Shown: positions 47,315 to 56,483, counted from the stretch's first letter. The stretch: DNA of 64,000 nt from Pseudomonas aestuarii (GCF_027988105.1 NZ_JAQJZJ010000001.1:124001-188000), one strand, 5' to 3'. Notes: generated by a model not told the origin, from the letters alone. A program made the numbers and translations.

Positions 47315-48569
47315 AGCATCCTGGCAGGTGAAAGCCCGGCAGTTGGATCGCTATCGCTGGCGCTTGCTGCGTGAGCATCATGCGCTGCCGGGAGCGACCC
47401 TGCGCTTCGTTCGGGATGCATTGCACGACCTGCTGTTCGGTGTGCGAGCCCGCCTGCTCTTGCCCACGGCTGGGCCCACGGCTGAGCCCTGCGACATTCT
47501 CCTCTTGCAGGGGGCACCTAAGGTCATCGCCTTGAAACGCAAGAAACTGCTGATCGAGACCCTGCGCAATAAGGGCTATCAGCTGGTTGAAAGCGCTCAG
47601 GAAGAGCCGCGTGCGGTGATCGCCCTAGGCTTACTCACTCGTCCCCCGCAAGCGGTACCGCTGCGTTATTTCGGCTATGCCGCCTACGCCGAATGGTTGG
47701 TGGCCAAACATGAGCCCCGGCTGCTGCTCAACGATCGCAACGGCAGCCTGTTCAGCCCGTTCTTGCGCTTGTCGCTGAACCGGCGCGGAGTTCCTCTGGT
47801 GCATCTGGCCCATGCCTCGACGGTGGAGAGTTCGCGTCGATTGGGGATGAACGACTACGACTATTACTTCCTGTTCGGGCAAAGCTCGCTGGAGGCACTG
47901 CAGGCGCGCGCGTTGCGCTTCGGTAGCTCGCAGGCCGTGCTGTCCGGTTCGCATATGATCGATGCGGCGTACGACCTGCCGCCCGCTGATCCGGCGCTGC
48001 GTTGCCTGCTTATCCTCGGAGTGGGGCCAGACCGGGAAAAGGAACCGGGTTATCAGAAGACCTATGCCCTCTTGCGTGACTGGGCGGCCGACAATCCGCA
48101 ATACCGTGTGCTGATCAAGGCGCACCCGCGTAGTGAGGTGCCTTACTGGCAGGACGCGGCCTCGAAGCTGGAAAACTTGCATGTATTGCCACGTGAATGC
48201 GGTCTCGCGGAGGCGCTCGAAATGGCCTCGCTGGTGGTTAATATCATGTCCAATGCCGTGATTGAGGCTGCCTTGGCCCGTCGGCCGGTTCTTTTCGTCA
48301 ATGCAGGCGAAGATCGGGATATTTTTTCGCAGGAAGCCTACTTTGGTGCACGGATCAGAACCGGCGATGAGTTGGCCAGTCAGGTTGCTGCGATCAACGA
48401 AAACTATCCACAGCATGTTCGACAGTCGAAGGCTTTCGCCGAATACCACCTCGCTCATGGTGTGCATGGACTCGAGCGGACATGCGAACTCTTGGAACGT
48501 CTTGTGCTGAATAACCGGATTGAGGGTGTGCGGCTGTGTGGAACTACTGAACATGATTCATTCGATTAA
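47268..48569 (+). CDS. Probable GT-B-fold transferase of the core cassette
   Basis: I do not assign this 433-residue protein to a named family. Its second half (LLILGVGPDREKEPGYQKTYALL, then LIKAHPRSEVPYW, then VNIMSNAVIEAALARRPVLFVN) has the look of the C-terminal donor domain of capsule-type or CDP-glycerol-type GT-B transferases. The first half contains LVHLAHASTVESSRR. The start is uncertain: ATG 47268 (overlapping the DUF6625 gene) or a later GTG. It sits between DUF6625 and a GT25 gene, so a role in building the outer core is likely by context. Confidence 0.5.
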   Translation: MPRVSTRWVPITLNAEASWQVKARQLDRYRWRLLREHHALPGATLRFVRDALHDLLFGVRARLLLPTAGPTAEPCDILLLQGAPKVIALKRKKLLIETLRNKGYQLVESAQEEPRAVIALGLLTRPPQAVPLRYFGYAAYAEWLVAKHEPRLLLNDRNGSLFSPFLRLSLNRRGVPLVHLAHASTVESSRRLGMNDYDYYFLFGQSSLEALQARALRFGSSQAVLSGSHMIDAAYDLPPADPALRCLLILGVGPDREKEPGYQKTYALLRDWAADNPQYRVLIKAHPRSEVPYWQDAASKLENLHVLPRECGLAEALEMASLVVNIMSNAVIEAALARRPVLFVNAGEDRDIFSQEAYFGARIRTGDELASQVAAINENYPQHVRQSKAFAEYHLAHGVHGLERTCELLERLVLNNRIEGVRLCGTTEHDSFD

Positions 48570-48582
48570 GTTGGTGGGTGCA

Positions 48583-49314
48583 ATGCAGATGTCATGCTTC
48601 GAGGGTGCCTTTGTCATCAACCTGGACAGCAGACCCGATCGCTGGGCCAGGATGGAGGCCAATCTCGCCGCGGTAGGCATCACGGCCGAGCGCTTTCCCG
48701 CCGTTGGCGTGGCAGACCTTGGGCCAGACCAACCACCGCTGGCGTTGCGGGCGTTTCTTCAACGGGTCGATGGGCCGCGTCCCACGGCAGAACACAAGTT
48801 GCTAACGACCTGGGCGTGCATGCACAGTCATTTGGCGATAATCAAACAGGCTCAGCAGCTTGGATTGTCTGCCGTGCTAATTCTGGAGGATGACTGCGAG
48901 TTCGAGCCCTACACATCGGTGGTGCTCAAGCGTGCCTGCGAGCAGTTGCAGCATCGATCTTGGGATGTTTGCTACTTGGGCGGGACACTAAAGAAGGGCG
49001 GGGTGCACAAGGCGGTGTCGGCAAACTTGCTGGCAGTGAGTCGGGTGCGGCTGGCCCATGCATACATCGTCAACAGCAGTGTCTACGACCGGATCCTGGA
49101 TGAGGCCCCGGCGTCGGGACTGCCAATCGACTGGTACTACTCCGAAAGGCTATTGCCCAGTATCAACGCCTATATGGTCAGGCCGCTGCTGGCTCAACAA
49201 CGGCTGATGGATGTCAGCGATATCGAGCAGGTCGAACGAAAACCGAAAATTAAAACACGTCAGGCTTTGCAGCGCTGGCTCGCCATATTGCGTTATGGCC
49301 GTCCTGATCTTTGA
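48583..49314 (+). CDS. Family 25 glycosyltransferase
   Basis: A 243-residue GT25 enzyme (LPS core or LOS galactosyl/glucosyltransferase type). It begins with GAFVINLDSRPDRW, the family N-terminal strand, and carries LILEDDCEFEP, the DxD-like metal motif. It would transfer a hexose in a beta linkage. The start could be 48553, 48583 or 48589; GGTGGG precedes 48583. It follows the GT-B-like gene by a few bases and is the last of the contiguous cassette before a 435 bp gap. Confidence 0.8.
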   Translation: MQMSCFEGAFVINLDSRPDRWARMEANLAAVGITAERFPAVGVADLGPDQPPLALRAFLQRVDGPRPTAEHKLLTTWACMHSHLAIIKQAQQLGLSAVLILEDDCEFEPYTSVVLKRACEQLQHRSWDVCYLGGTLKKGGVHKAVSANLLAVSRVRLAHAYIVNSSVYDRILDEAPASGLPIDWYYSERLLPSINAYMVRPLLAQQRLMDVSDIEQVERKPKIKTRQALQRWLAILRYGRPDL

Positions 49315-49413
49315 TCACTGCTGGGAATTACGCCGTTTATTGCTGCCGGGTTGGGGTGTTTGAGGCAGCGCATTCTCATGATCCGGCCGGCTGTTGCCAA
49401 AGGAGAGCAGAAT

Positions 49414-49662
49414 ATGATCAAAGAAAAATATCCAGCCGGAAGCGACAATGTCGGTGTCGAACTCAATGCCTGGTTGTGGCCTGCAGGACTTGGCAGACGC
49501 AAGTGGCGAGCTCAGGCTCAGTTGTGTTTCAAGCTGGCAGTTCCCGCCGGCTATGCGGAAGCTGATTGCAGCCGGTCCGCAAGTTATTTCCAGAAAACTT
49601 GGTCAGTTGATATGTGGGGAGATTATTCAATCGCGGATGCGGAGTCCTTACGGTCGAATTAG
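49414..49662 (+). other. Short open frame inside a 435 bp gap, possible gene remnant
   Basis: The stretch 49315-49749 has no convincing full gene. It holds an 82-codon frame starting at ATG 49414 behind a strong AGGAGA binding site (MIKEKYPAGSDNVGVELNAW). It also holds an overlapping frame that runs into the next gene's leader and ends FNEGSQVFVIYKG. Neither resembles a family I know. Two adjoining frames with protein-like stretches suggest a frameshifted or truncated ancestral gene. It is recorded as an unproven frame. Confidence 0.25.
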
Positions 49663-49749
49663 TCAACTGAGGCAGGAGTTCGCGGGTGGCGGGCAGCGGT
49701 TGTTCAATGAAGGTTCGCAAGTCTTTGTTATTTATAAAGGATAATTCCC

Positions 49750-50481
49750 ATGATTCCGCGGAAAATCCATTACTGCTGGTTCGGTGGTAAGCCTTTGCCC
49801 TTGCAGGCACGTCGTTGCCTGGCTTCGTGGTCCTATTTGTTGCCGGACTATGAGGTCGTGCGTTGGGATGAGCATAGCTTCGACCCATCCAGTCATCCGT
49901 TCACTGCGGCGGCTTATCAGGCTGGGCGCTACGCCTTTGTGTCCGATTATGTGCGCATGCTGGCCTTGCAGCAGGGCGGTATCTATATGGATGTGGACGT
50001 GGAAGTGTGTGGCCGGTTCGATGCACTTCTGGGGCTCGAGTTGTTCATAGGCTTGGAGGATTGTCAGCGATTTTCCACCTCAGTAATTGGTGTGCAGGCC
50101 GGGCATTGGCTGCCGCGCAGCATGCTGTCCTACTATGATGGAGCCGTGTTTGATTGCTCGCGCTTGTCTGCATTGGTCAATGTTAATGAGGTAAGCCGCT
50201 TGCTCTTGGCGTGCGGTTTTAGCGGTGAGGGGGGCAGTGAGCAGCTTGGGCTGGAGAGGACCTTGGCGATCGGGGTGTTCGCCGATGCGCAGAATCAGTC
50301 GTTGTCCGGAGTGCAGCCGATAGCCAGGCACTTGTATGCAGGTAGTTGGCGGGTGCGCGAGAAGAAAAGCAAACTAAGCAATGCGTGGTACAGGCTGCGC
50401 AAGTTGCCGGAGCAATTATCCGCGGTATTTTATCTCTGTGCTTTTCGGTTGGCTATATTGGTGCGCAGGTTGACTGGTTAA
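49750..50481 (+). CDS. Family 32 (DXD/OCH1-type) glycosyltransferase
   Basis: A 243-residue GT32 enzyme. The family start IPRKIHYCWFGGKPLP, the acceptor/donor segment YAFVSDYVRMLALQQGGIYMD and the metal motif DVDVEV are all present. Such transferases add mannose, galactose or related sugars from nucleotide donors. An AAGGA binding site precedes the ATG. It is separated from the GT25 gene by 435 bp and is less GC-rich than the waa genes, suggesting recent acquisition. A basic C-terminal segment (REKKSKLSNAWYRLRKL) may contact membrane or LPS. Confidence 0.82.
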   Translation: MIPRKIHYCWFGGKPLPLQARRCLASWSYLLPDYEVVRWDEHSFDPSSHPFTAAAYQAGRYAFVSDYVRMLALQQGGIYMDVDVEVCGRFDALLGLELFIGLEDCQRFSTSVIGVQAGHWLPRSMLSYYDGAVFDCSRLSALVNVNEVSRLLLACGFSGEGGSEQLGLERTLAIGVFADAQNQSLSGVQPIARHLYAGSWRVREKKSKLSNAWYRLRKLPEQLSAVFYLCAFRLAILVRRLTG

Positions 50482-50642
50482 CGTAATAAGAGGATGTGCC
50501 GCTTTGGGGCCGGGGCGGAGTTGCTCATTAGCCTGTGTGTTTGCAGTGGAAGCGTGATGCAAGGCTATTAAGTGACTGGGTGGTCTCTGGTGAGCGCCGA
50601 GTTTTTTAGGGTGGTAGCGTGTCGAAGTCAAATTCATGGTTA

Positions 50643-50657
50643 AAGATTATGAATCTT
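50643..50657. promoter_or_regulatory. Palindrome upstream of the acetyltransferase gene
   Basis: AAGATT-ATG-AATCTT is a perfect inverted repeat 32 bp before the acetyltransferase ATG. A TATAGT -10-like sequence follows at 50667-50672, so it could overlap or regulate a promoter. The rest of the 208 bp gap (50482-50689) shows nothing I recognise. Confidence 0.3.
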
Positions 50658-50689
50658 CTTTGCCGCTATAGTGGAGGGCTATAAGGTTT

Positions 50690-51400
50690 ATGCCAGGCAG
50701 GGTGATGAGTATTCTGAAAGACCCATATTGGAAACGTTGGGTTAGGCGGCATGGTTGCAAGTTCAGGGTGGCGCTTAGTGCACTGCCTAGGGACGTATTG
50801 GTTAGCTTGGAGCCTGGAGTGTCTATCGCCGATGTTGAAATACAGGCGAAAAAGTTAATCGTTGGGCATAGTACGTATGTCAGGAGTGGCGGTGTGCTGG
50901 CTCAGGTCGACTCAATTGGTCGTTACTGCTCCATTGGGATAAACGTAACAGTTGGCCTGGCGCGAGACTTGCACCCCATTCACTGGGTGACTACCCATCC
51001 TATTGCTCAGTTTAGTGGGTGCGTGAAGCACCGGGCAGCATCAACGGTTGTGTCGATAGGTCATGATGTATGGGTGGGGCGCGACGCTCTCATCATGTCA
51101 GGGGTGAAGGTTGGAACAGGCGCGGTAGTTGCTGCAGGTGCTGTTGTTGTAAAGGATATTCCGCCTTACGCAATTGTCGGTGGCAATCCTGCGCAAATCA
51201 TCAAGTATCGGTTTAGTGAGGAAATGATTGCCAAGTTGCTCGCGTCGCAATGGTGGGATATTCATTACGATATATTGATTTCGCTTTCGATGGATGACCC
51301 TGATAGGTTTCTTGAGTCGCTTAATGGGTTGAGTGGGCAGGGCTGTAACTATCCACGGATCGAGGTTAGTCGTGCGCAATGCCGTTACATTAGCGGATAG
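50690..51400 (+). CDS. Hexapeptide-repeat O-acetyltransferase (CatB/xenobiotic type)
   Basis: A 236-residue left-handed beta-helix acetyltransferase. Hexapeptide turns are visible from residue 75 on (SIGRYCSIGINVTVG, then SIGHDVWVGRDALIMSGVKVGTGAVVAAGAVV, given here in part), and the catalytic histidine would lie in LHPIHWVTTHP. The end pattern AIVGGNPAQIIKYRF is typical of sugar O-acetyltransferases. It probably acetylates a core sugar. GGAGGG and TAAGG lie before the ATG. Base composition is AT-richer than its neighbours and it ends before a 235 bp gap with no gene. Confidence 0.8.
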   Translation: MPGRVMSILKDPYWKRWVRRHGCKFRVALSALPRDVLVSLEPGVSIADVEIQAKKLIVGHSTYVRSGGVLAQVDSIGRYCSIGINVTVGLARDLHPIHWVTTHPIAQFSGCVKHRAASTVVSIGHDVWVGRDALIMSGVKVGTGAVVAAGAVVVKDIPPYAIVGGNPAQIIKYRFSEEMIAKLLASQWWDIHYDILISLSMDDPDRFLESLNGLSGQGCNYPRIEVSRAQCRYISG

Positions 51401-51635
51401 TTATGCTCGGTTTTTTGCTCGATTAAGGTGCGTTTCTAGTGTTTCTTGCTTGCAGTTTTCACGGCTTCTGGGTTGTTTGGCTGTATTGAATGTGGTGATG
51501 TGATTTTGGCCAGGGCTGGCAGTTCTGCTGCCATTGTGGTTCTCTAGAAATAATGAGTTAAATTTGCTGGATTTTATAATATCCAGATGCTCGTAGTGTC
51601 GCGTGTGTTCGATGATCCGGTTGGGGCTTGTTGCG

Positions 51636-52238
51636 TTAACTGTATATTTTGTAAAGTTTGAGAAGCTTTTTGAACGGGAAGTCAGTGAGCTTCTTCCTGT
51701 TAAGATAGCTTTCAAGGTGTTTCAGGTTGCGTTTTGTATGCCATGCACTGAGCGGCAAAACATTGCGCTTCAAGTCGAGGAAGTCTATCAGTCCAAAGCT
51801 GTCGTCAGGCAGAAGCAGGATATTTCCGAGATGCAGGGAGCGGAAGTAAATCTTTTTCCTGTGCAGGGTCCTTATAAAGATAGCGAGGCGCGGGAGTAAG
51901 TCGTTGAAGGCTTCGGGCGACGCGGTGTACAGGCTCTCCAGCGAAGTACCAGGTAAGGGCCTGTACAGGCAGCCACTCAGGCCCGACTTTGGGTCAAGCC
52001 AGAATGTCTCGGTAACGGTCGGCGTCGCTATACCCAAGGCGTTTAATAGATGTGCATTGCGAGCAAAATGCTTGGCAGCCGGCCGCAGGCGAGCTAATAG
52101 GGGATGGCGACGGGTGTGAAAAATTTTCAGAAAGTATCCATCGGGCAGCGCGAGCACCTTGGGGCCGCGCGCATCCTTTTCCAGTACCTCACCGCTGCTC
52201 AGCCAGCTTTCCAGTTCCTGCGCTGTTACAATCCGCAT
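51636..52238 (-). CDS. LPS kinase-like protein lacking the catalytic aspartate (PA4998 type)
   Basis: A 200-residue small kinase-fold protein. The lysine segment FLKIFHTRRH and the metal segment GLIDFLDLKRN are present. The catalytic loop reads YFRSLHLGNIL, with serine where HGD/HRD would supply the aspartate. It may be a pseudokinase or an enzyme with altered chemistry. It is the only minus-strand gene in the LPS block and starts 35 bp from the msbA start, as in PAO1 (PA4998) from memory. Its low-GC C-terminal half (KKLTDFPFKKLLKLYKIYS) borders the acquired cassette. Confidence 0.75.
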   Translation of the reverse strand: MRIVTAQELESWLSSGEVLEKDARGPKVLALPDGYFLKIFHTRRHPLLARLRPAAKHFARNAHLLNALGIATPTVTETFWLDPKSGLSGCLYRPLPGTSLESLYTASPEAFNDLLPRLAIFIRTLHRKKIYFRSLHLGNILLLPDDSFGLIDFLDLKRNVLPLSAWHTKRNLKHLESYLNRKKLTDFPFKKLLKLYKIYS

Positions 52239-52273
52239 CTTGTCTCTCTAGCCAGTCGTACGAGGCTCGCCTA

Positions 52274-54052
52274 ATGGCCAACTCCGCACAGCAATCCAGT
52301 TTGAAGGTCTACCTGCGATTGCTGAAGTATGTCGTCCCCTATTGGGGCGCTTTCGCCGTTAGCATCATCGGTTTTCTGCTATTTGCCTCAAGTCAGCCGA
52401 TGCTGGCGCATATGCTCAAGCTGTTTTTGGACGGTTTGCAGAACCCTGAGCACGCTACCTTGCTCGGGGTGCCGATGATCTTTGGCGTGCCGCTGTTGAT
52501 TGTACTCATTGCGCTCTATCAGGGCATAGGTTCATTTCTGGGCAATTATTACCTGGCCAAGGTGGCCCGCGGCGTGGTTCACGATCTGCGTTGCGCCTTG
52601 TTCGACAATCTGCTGACCCTGCCCAACCGCTATTTTGACAGTCACAATTCCGGCCACCTGATCTCGCGCATCACCTATAACGTGACCATGGTCACCGGCG
52701 CCGCGACCGATGCGATCAAGGTGGTGATTCGCGAGGGACTGACGGTCGTGTTTCTGTTCGGTTATCTGTTGTACATGAACTGGAAGTTGACCCTGGTGCT
52801 GCTCAGCATTCTGCCGGTGATCGGTCTGATGGTGGGGTCGGCAAGCAAGAAGTTCCGCAAGCAAAGCAAGAAGATCCAAGAGGCGATGGGGGATGTCACC
52901 CATGTCGCCTCCGAAACCATTCAGGGCTATCGGGTGGTACGCAGTTTCGGCGGTGAAGCCTACGAGCAGCAGCGCTTTCATCGCTCCAGCGCCGACAATA
53001 TGAACAAGTCGCTGAAAATGACCCGCACTCAAGCGGTCTATACCCCGATGCTGCAGTTGGTGATTTTCAGCGCCATGGCGGTGTTGATGTATCTGGTGCT
53101 TTACATGCGCGGCGATGCGTCGGTCGGCGAGTTGGTTGCCTACATCACCGCCGCCGGCTTGCTGCCCAAGCCGATTCGCCAGCTTTCCGAGGTCAGTGCG
53201 ACTATCCAGAAAGGCCTGGCTGCTGCCGACAGCATCTTCGAGCAGCTCGACGAAGCGCCCGAGGTCGACCACGGCACTGTCGAGCTTGAGCGGGTCAGTG
53301 GTCGTCTGGAAGTACGCAATCTTAGCTTCCAGTACCCGGGCGCCGAGAAGCAGGTGCTCAGCGATATTTCCTTCAGCGCCGAGCCCGGGCAGATGATCGC
53401 GCTGGTCGGTCGCTCCGGCAGTGGCAAGTCGACCCTGGCCAGCCTGATTCCGCGCTTCTATCACCATGAGAGCGGACAAATTCTGCTCGACGGCGTGGAT
53501 GTCGAAGACTACAAGTTGCGCAATCTGCGCCGGCATATCGCCCTGGTGACTCAGCAGGTGACCCTGTTCAACGACAGTGTGGCCAATAACATTGCATACG
53601 GCGACTTGGTCGATGCGCCGCGTGAGGCAATTGAGCAGGCGGTCGAGGCGGCCTACGCCAAGGAATTCATCGACAAGCTGGCGCAGGGGCTGGACACCGA
53701 GGTCGGCGAGAATGGCGTGCTGCTCTCCGGCGGCCAGCGGCAGCGTCTGGCAATTGCCCGGGCACTGCTCAAGGACGCGCCGATTCTGGTGCTGGATGAG
53801 GCGACGTCGGCCCTCGATACCGAATCCGAGCGGCATATTCAGGCGGCCCTGGACAGGGTGATGAAGGGGCGTACCACGCTGGTCATTGCCCACCGCTTGT
53901 CGACTATCGAGAAAGCCGATCTGATTCTGGTGATGGACCAAGGGCGGATCGTCGAGCGTGGCACCCATACCAGTCTGCTCGAGCAGAATGGTTTCTATGC
54001 GCGCTTGCATGCGCTGGGGCTGGATGAAAGCGCGCCATTGGATATCGCCTGA
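52274..54052 (+). CDS. msbA: Lipid A export ABC transporter, ATP-binding/permease
   Basis: The 592-residue half-transporter acts as a homodimer and flips lipid A-core across the inner membrane. Six membrane helices lie in the first 330 residues. The nucleotide-binding domain has Walker A GRSGSGKST (about 380), a Q-loop in VTQQVTLFND, the signature LLSGGQRQRLAIARAL, Walker B ILVLDEATSALD and the switch histidine in IAHRLST. The start at 52274 (MANSAQQSS) leaves only 35 bp to the divergent kinase-like gene. hldE follows 39 bp downstream. Confidence 0.93.
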   Translation: MANSAQQSSLKVYLRLLKYVVPYWGAFAVSIIGFLLFASSQPMLAHMLKLFLDGLQNPEHATLLGVPMIFGVPLLIVLIALYQGIGSFLGNYYLAKVARGVVHDLRCALFDNLLTLPNRYFDSHNSGHLISRITYNVTMVTGAATDAIKVVIREGLTVVFLFGYLLYMNWKLTLVLLSILPVIGLMVGSASKKFRKQSKKIQEAMGDVTHVASETIQGYRVVRSFGGEAYEQQRFHRSSADNMNKSLKMTRTQAVYTPMLQLVIFSAMAVLMYLVLYMRGDASVGELVAYITAAGLLPKPIRQLSEVSATIQKGLAAADSIFEQLDEAPEVDHGTVELERVSGRLEVRNLSFQYPGAEKQVLSDISFSAEPGQMIALVGRSGSGKSTLASLIPRFYHHESGQILLDGVDVEDYKLRNLRRHIALVTQQVTLFNDSVANNIAYGDLVDAPREAIEQAVEAAYAKEFIDKLAQGLDTEVGENGVLLSGGQRQRLAIARALLKDAPILVLDEATSALDTESERHIQAALDRVMKGRTTLVIAHRLSTIEKADLILVMDQGRIVERGTHTSLLEQNGFYARLHALGLDESAPLDIA

Positions 54053-54091
54053 TAAACTACGCGCCCGCTACTTGAGGCCATCGGAGTTCAC

Positions 54092-55513
54092 ATGAAGTTG
54101 TCCATGCCCCGTTTTGACCAGGCCGCCGTATTGGTGGTTGGTGATGTCATGCTCGACCGCTACTGGCATGGCGGCACCTCGCGGATTTCGCCGGAGGCGC
54201 CGGTGCCGGTGGTCAAGGTCGAGCAGATCGAAGATCGTCCGGGCGGCGCCGCCAACGTGGCGTTGAACATTGCGGCCCTCGGAGCGCCGGCGCTGTTGGT
54301 CGGCGTGACCGGCAGCGACGAAGCCGCCGACAGTCTGGGCGCCAGCCTGGCAGCCGTGGGGGTGACAACCCGCTTTCAGCGCATCGCCAGCCAGCCAACC
54401 ATCGTCAAATTGCGGGTCATGAGCCGGCATCAGCAGCTGCTGCGCATGGACTTCGAACAGCCTTTCAGTACCGATGCCGCGGCATTGGCGGTCGAGGTCG
54501 AGGCGTTGCTCGCCGGGGTCAGGGTGCTGGTGCTGTCCGACTACGGCAAGGGCGCGCTGAAGAATCATCAGGTCCTGATCCAGGCGGCGCTGGCCAAGGG
54601 CGTTGTGGTGCTGGCCGACCCCAAGGGCAAGGATTTCTCGATTTATCGAGGTGCTAGCCTGATCACGCCGAACCTCAACGAGTTCGAGACCATCGTCGGC
54701 CATTGCGTCGACGAGGCCGAACTGGTGGCCAAGGGCGCCCGAATGATGCGTGAACTGGAGCTGGGCGCGCTGCTGATTACCCGGGGCGAGCACGGCATGA
54801 CCCTGCTGCGTCCCGAGCATGCGGCGCTGCACCTGCCGGCGCGCGCCCGTGAAGTCTTCGATGTCACCGGTGCCGGCGATACGGTGATCTCGACCCTGGC
54901 GGCGTCCCTGGCTGCCGGCGAGGAACTGCCCCAGGCCGTGGCCTTGGCCAACCTGGCCGCCGGTATCGTGGTCGGCAAGCTGGGTACTGCCGCCATCAGT
55001 GCGCCGGAACTGCGCCGGGCGATCCAGCGCGAGGCCGGTTCCGAGCGCGGCGTGCTGAGCCCGGATCAGCTGTTGCTGGCCATCGAGGACGCCCGCGCCC
55101 ATGGCGAGAAGATCGTCTTCACCAACGGTTGTTTCGACATTCTGCATGCCGGCCATGTGGCTTATCTGGAGCAGGCCCGTGCCCAGGGTGACCGCCTGGT
55201 GCTGGCGGTCAACGACGACGCCTCGGTCAGTCGCCTGAAAGGCCCCGGTCGACCGATCAATTCGGTGGATCGGCGCATGGCCGTGCTCGCCGGCCTCGGC
55301 GCGGTGGATTGGGTGGTGAGCTTCAGCGAAGACACCCCGGAGAATCTGCTGCGCGAGGTCAAGCCGGACGTGCTGGTCAAGGGTGGCGACTACGGCATCG
55401 ATCAGGTGGTCGGTGCCGACATCGTCAGCGCCTACGGTGGCGAAGTCCGCGTGCTGGGCCTGGTGGAAAACAGCTCGACCACCGCCATCGTCGAGAAAAT
55501 CCGCAGGACCTGA
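54092..55513 (+). CDS. hldE: Bifunctional heptose 7-phosphate kinase / heptose 1-phosphate adenylyltransferase
   Basis: A 473-residue enzyme that makes ADP-heptose for the LPS core. The N-terminal PfkB-type kinase (1-320) has the sugar-binding start [11 protein letters not shown] and the catalytic DVTGAGDTV. The C-terminal cytidylyltransferase-type domain (340-473) has [17 protein letters not shown] and later [19 protein letters not shown] binding site precedes the ATG. It supplies the substrate used by waaC and waaF in the same region. Confidence 0.95.
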   Translation: MKLSMPRFDQAAVLVVGDVMLDRYWHGGTSRISPEAPVPVVKVEQIEDRPGGAANVALNIAALGAPALLVGVTGSDEAADSLGASLAAVGVTTRFQRIASQPTIVKLRVMSRHQQLLRMDFEQPFSTDAAALAVEVEALLAGVRVLVLSDYGKGALKNHQVLIQAALAKGVVVLADPKGKDFSIYRGASLITPNLNEFETIVGHCVDEAELVAKGARMMRELELGALLITRGEHGMTLLRPEHAALHLPARAREVFDVTGAGDTVISTLAASLAAGEELPQAVALANLAAGIVVGKLGTAAISAPELRRAIQREAGSERGVLSPDQLLLAIEDARAHGEKIVFTNGCFDILHAGHVAYLEQARAQGDRLVLAVNDDASVSRLKGPGRPINSVDRRMAVLAGLGAVDWVVSFSEDTPENLLREVKPDVLVKGGDYGIDQVVGADIVSAYGGEVRVLGLVENSSTTAIVEKIRRT

Positions 55514-55529
55514 GTCGAGTGCAGGCCGT

Positions 55530-56483
55530 TCAGCCCTGCTGGGCGGCATCCAGCTTGGCTGGCGCAGTCGGCGCTCGCGGCTTCGCCGCAGGTTTGGCCG
55601 GTGCGGCGCTGAGGCTTTGCTGGCTCAGCCAGTCCTTCCAGCGAATGCGTTCGTCGCGTACCAGCCAGCCATCCTGCGGCGCGAAGCTCTCTGCCAGCCA
55701 CAGGCCACGGGTGCTGGCGGCCTTCAATACACCTTTTTTGAGTGTCAGCAGTTCGGCGGTTGGCCGTCCTTGATTCAGCGGTATCAGGTACAGGTCCGGT
55801 CGGCTGCGGTCGAGGCGGGCGACCAGCTTGCCGTCTTCCAGGCGTTCGTCGACGTGGAACAGGCTGAGCTGCCTGGCCTCTTTGGGTAGCTCCAGACGCA
55901 GGTCGTAGACCAGTTGCAATGAGGCCGTGGGCACATGCACATAGGCGCGCGGCCTTTCCAGCAGGGTCAGGTTGGCGGATTGCACCGGCCGCGCCGCGCC
56001 GGACAGTGGGCTGAGTTGAAAGTGCAGGGTCTCGCGGTAGCGCAAGGCACCCTGATAGGGCGAGGGTAGCCAGGTTTCGCCAAAGCGACCACTCAGCCAG
56101 CCTTCCGGGGTTTCCAGCAGGCACTCTTCGGCGACCTCCTGAATGGCGGTGAGCAGCGGCAGATGGAGTTCGTGGGCGGGCACGTAGCCGGAGATCAACT
56201 TGAGTACCACGTCGCCGCGGTCCAGACGCCGTTGGCGCACCAGTATCCAATACTCCCGACCTTGCCAGCTCAGGGTCAGGCGTACCGAAACGCCCAGGTT
56301 GGCCAGCTCAACGGCGAAGCGTTGGCTGTCGCTCACCTCGATCACGCGCCGGCGTTCAAGCATCTCGTTGAAGTTCAGGGGGCGGCCCAGGCTGCGGTAG
56401 GCGAGGCCATCCGCGCTGGCTTCGACGAACAGGGGCAGGGTCTTGAAGGTGCCGGGGTCTTGGCGGCTAAGCGTGCGCGACAT
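55530..56483 (-). CDS. Uncharacterised protein with a Nudix-like segment
   Basis: A 317-residue cytoplasmic protein I do not recognise as a named family. Residues 95-123 read like a degenerate Nudix box: a glycine (SGYVPAHE) followed by IQEVAEECLL, which parallels REVxEExGL with glutamine for arginine, cysteine for glycine and two extra residues. The C-terminal 35 residues are Ala/Pro/Lys rich (AKPAAKPRAPTAPAK), probably disordered. It is convergent with hldE (16 bp between stops). A hydrolase role is only a suggestion. Confidence 0.5.
   Translation of the reverse strand: MSRTLSRQDPGTFKTLPLFVEASADGLAYRSLGRPLNFNEMLERRRVIEVSDSQRFAVELANLGVSVRLTLSWQGREYWILVRQRRLDRGDVVLKLISGYVPAHELHLPLLTAIQEVAEECLLETPEGWLSGRFGETWLPSPYQGALRYRETLHFQLSPLSGAARPVQSANLTLLERPRAYVHVPTASLQLVYDLRLELPKEARQLSLFHVDERLEDGKLVARLDRSRPDLYLIPLNQGRPTAELLTLKKGVLKAASTRGLWLAESFAPQDGWLVRDERIRWKDWLSQQSLSAAPAKPAAKPRAPTAPAKLDAAQQG

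Noticed and set aside
49448..49744. A 98-codon frame just before the GT32 gene
   Set aside because: No convincing start or binding site and no family match; it overlaps another frame with a better ribosome binding site. Kept only as part of the possible remnant.
51401..51715. A 104-codon minus-strand frame downstream of the kinase-like gene
   Set aside because: Low-complexity, no binding site, and it overlaps the end of the kinase-like gene; the 235 bp gap 51401-51635 shows nothing else.
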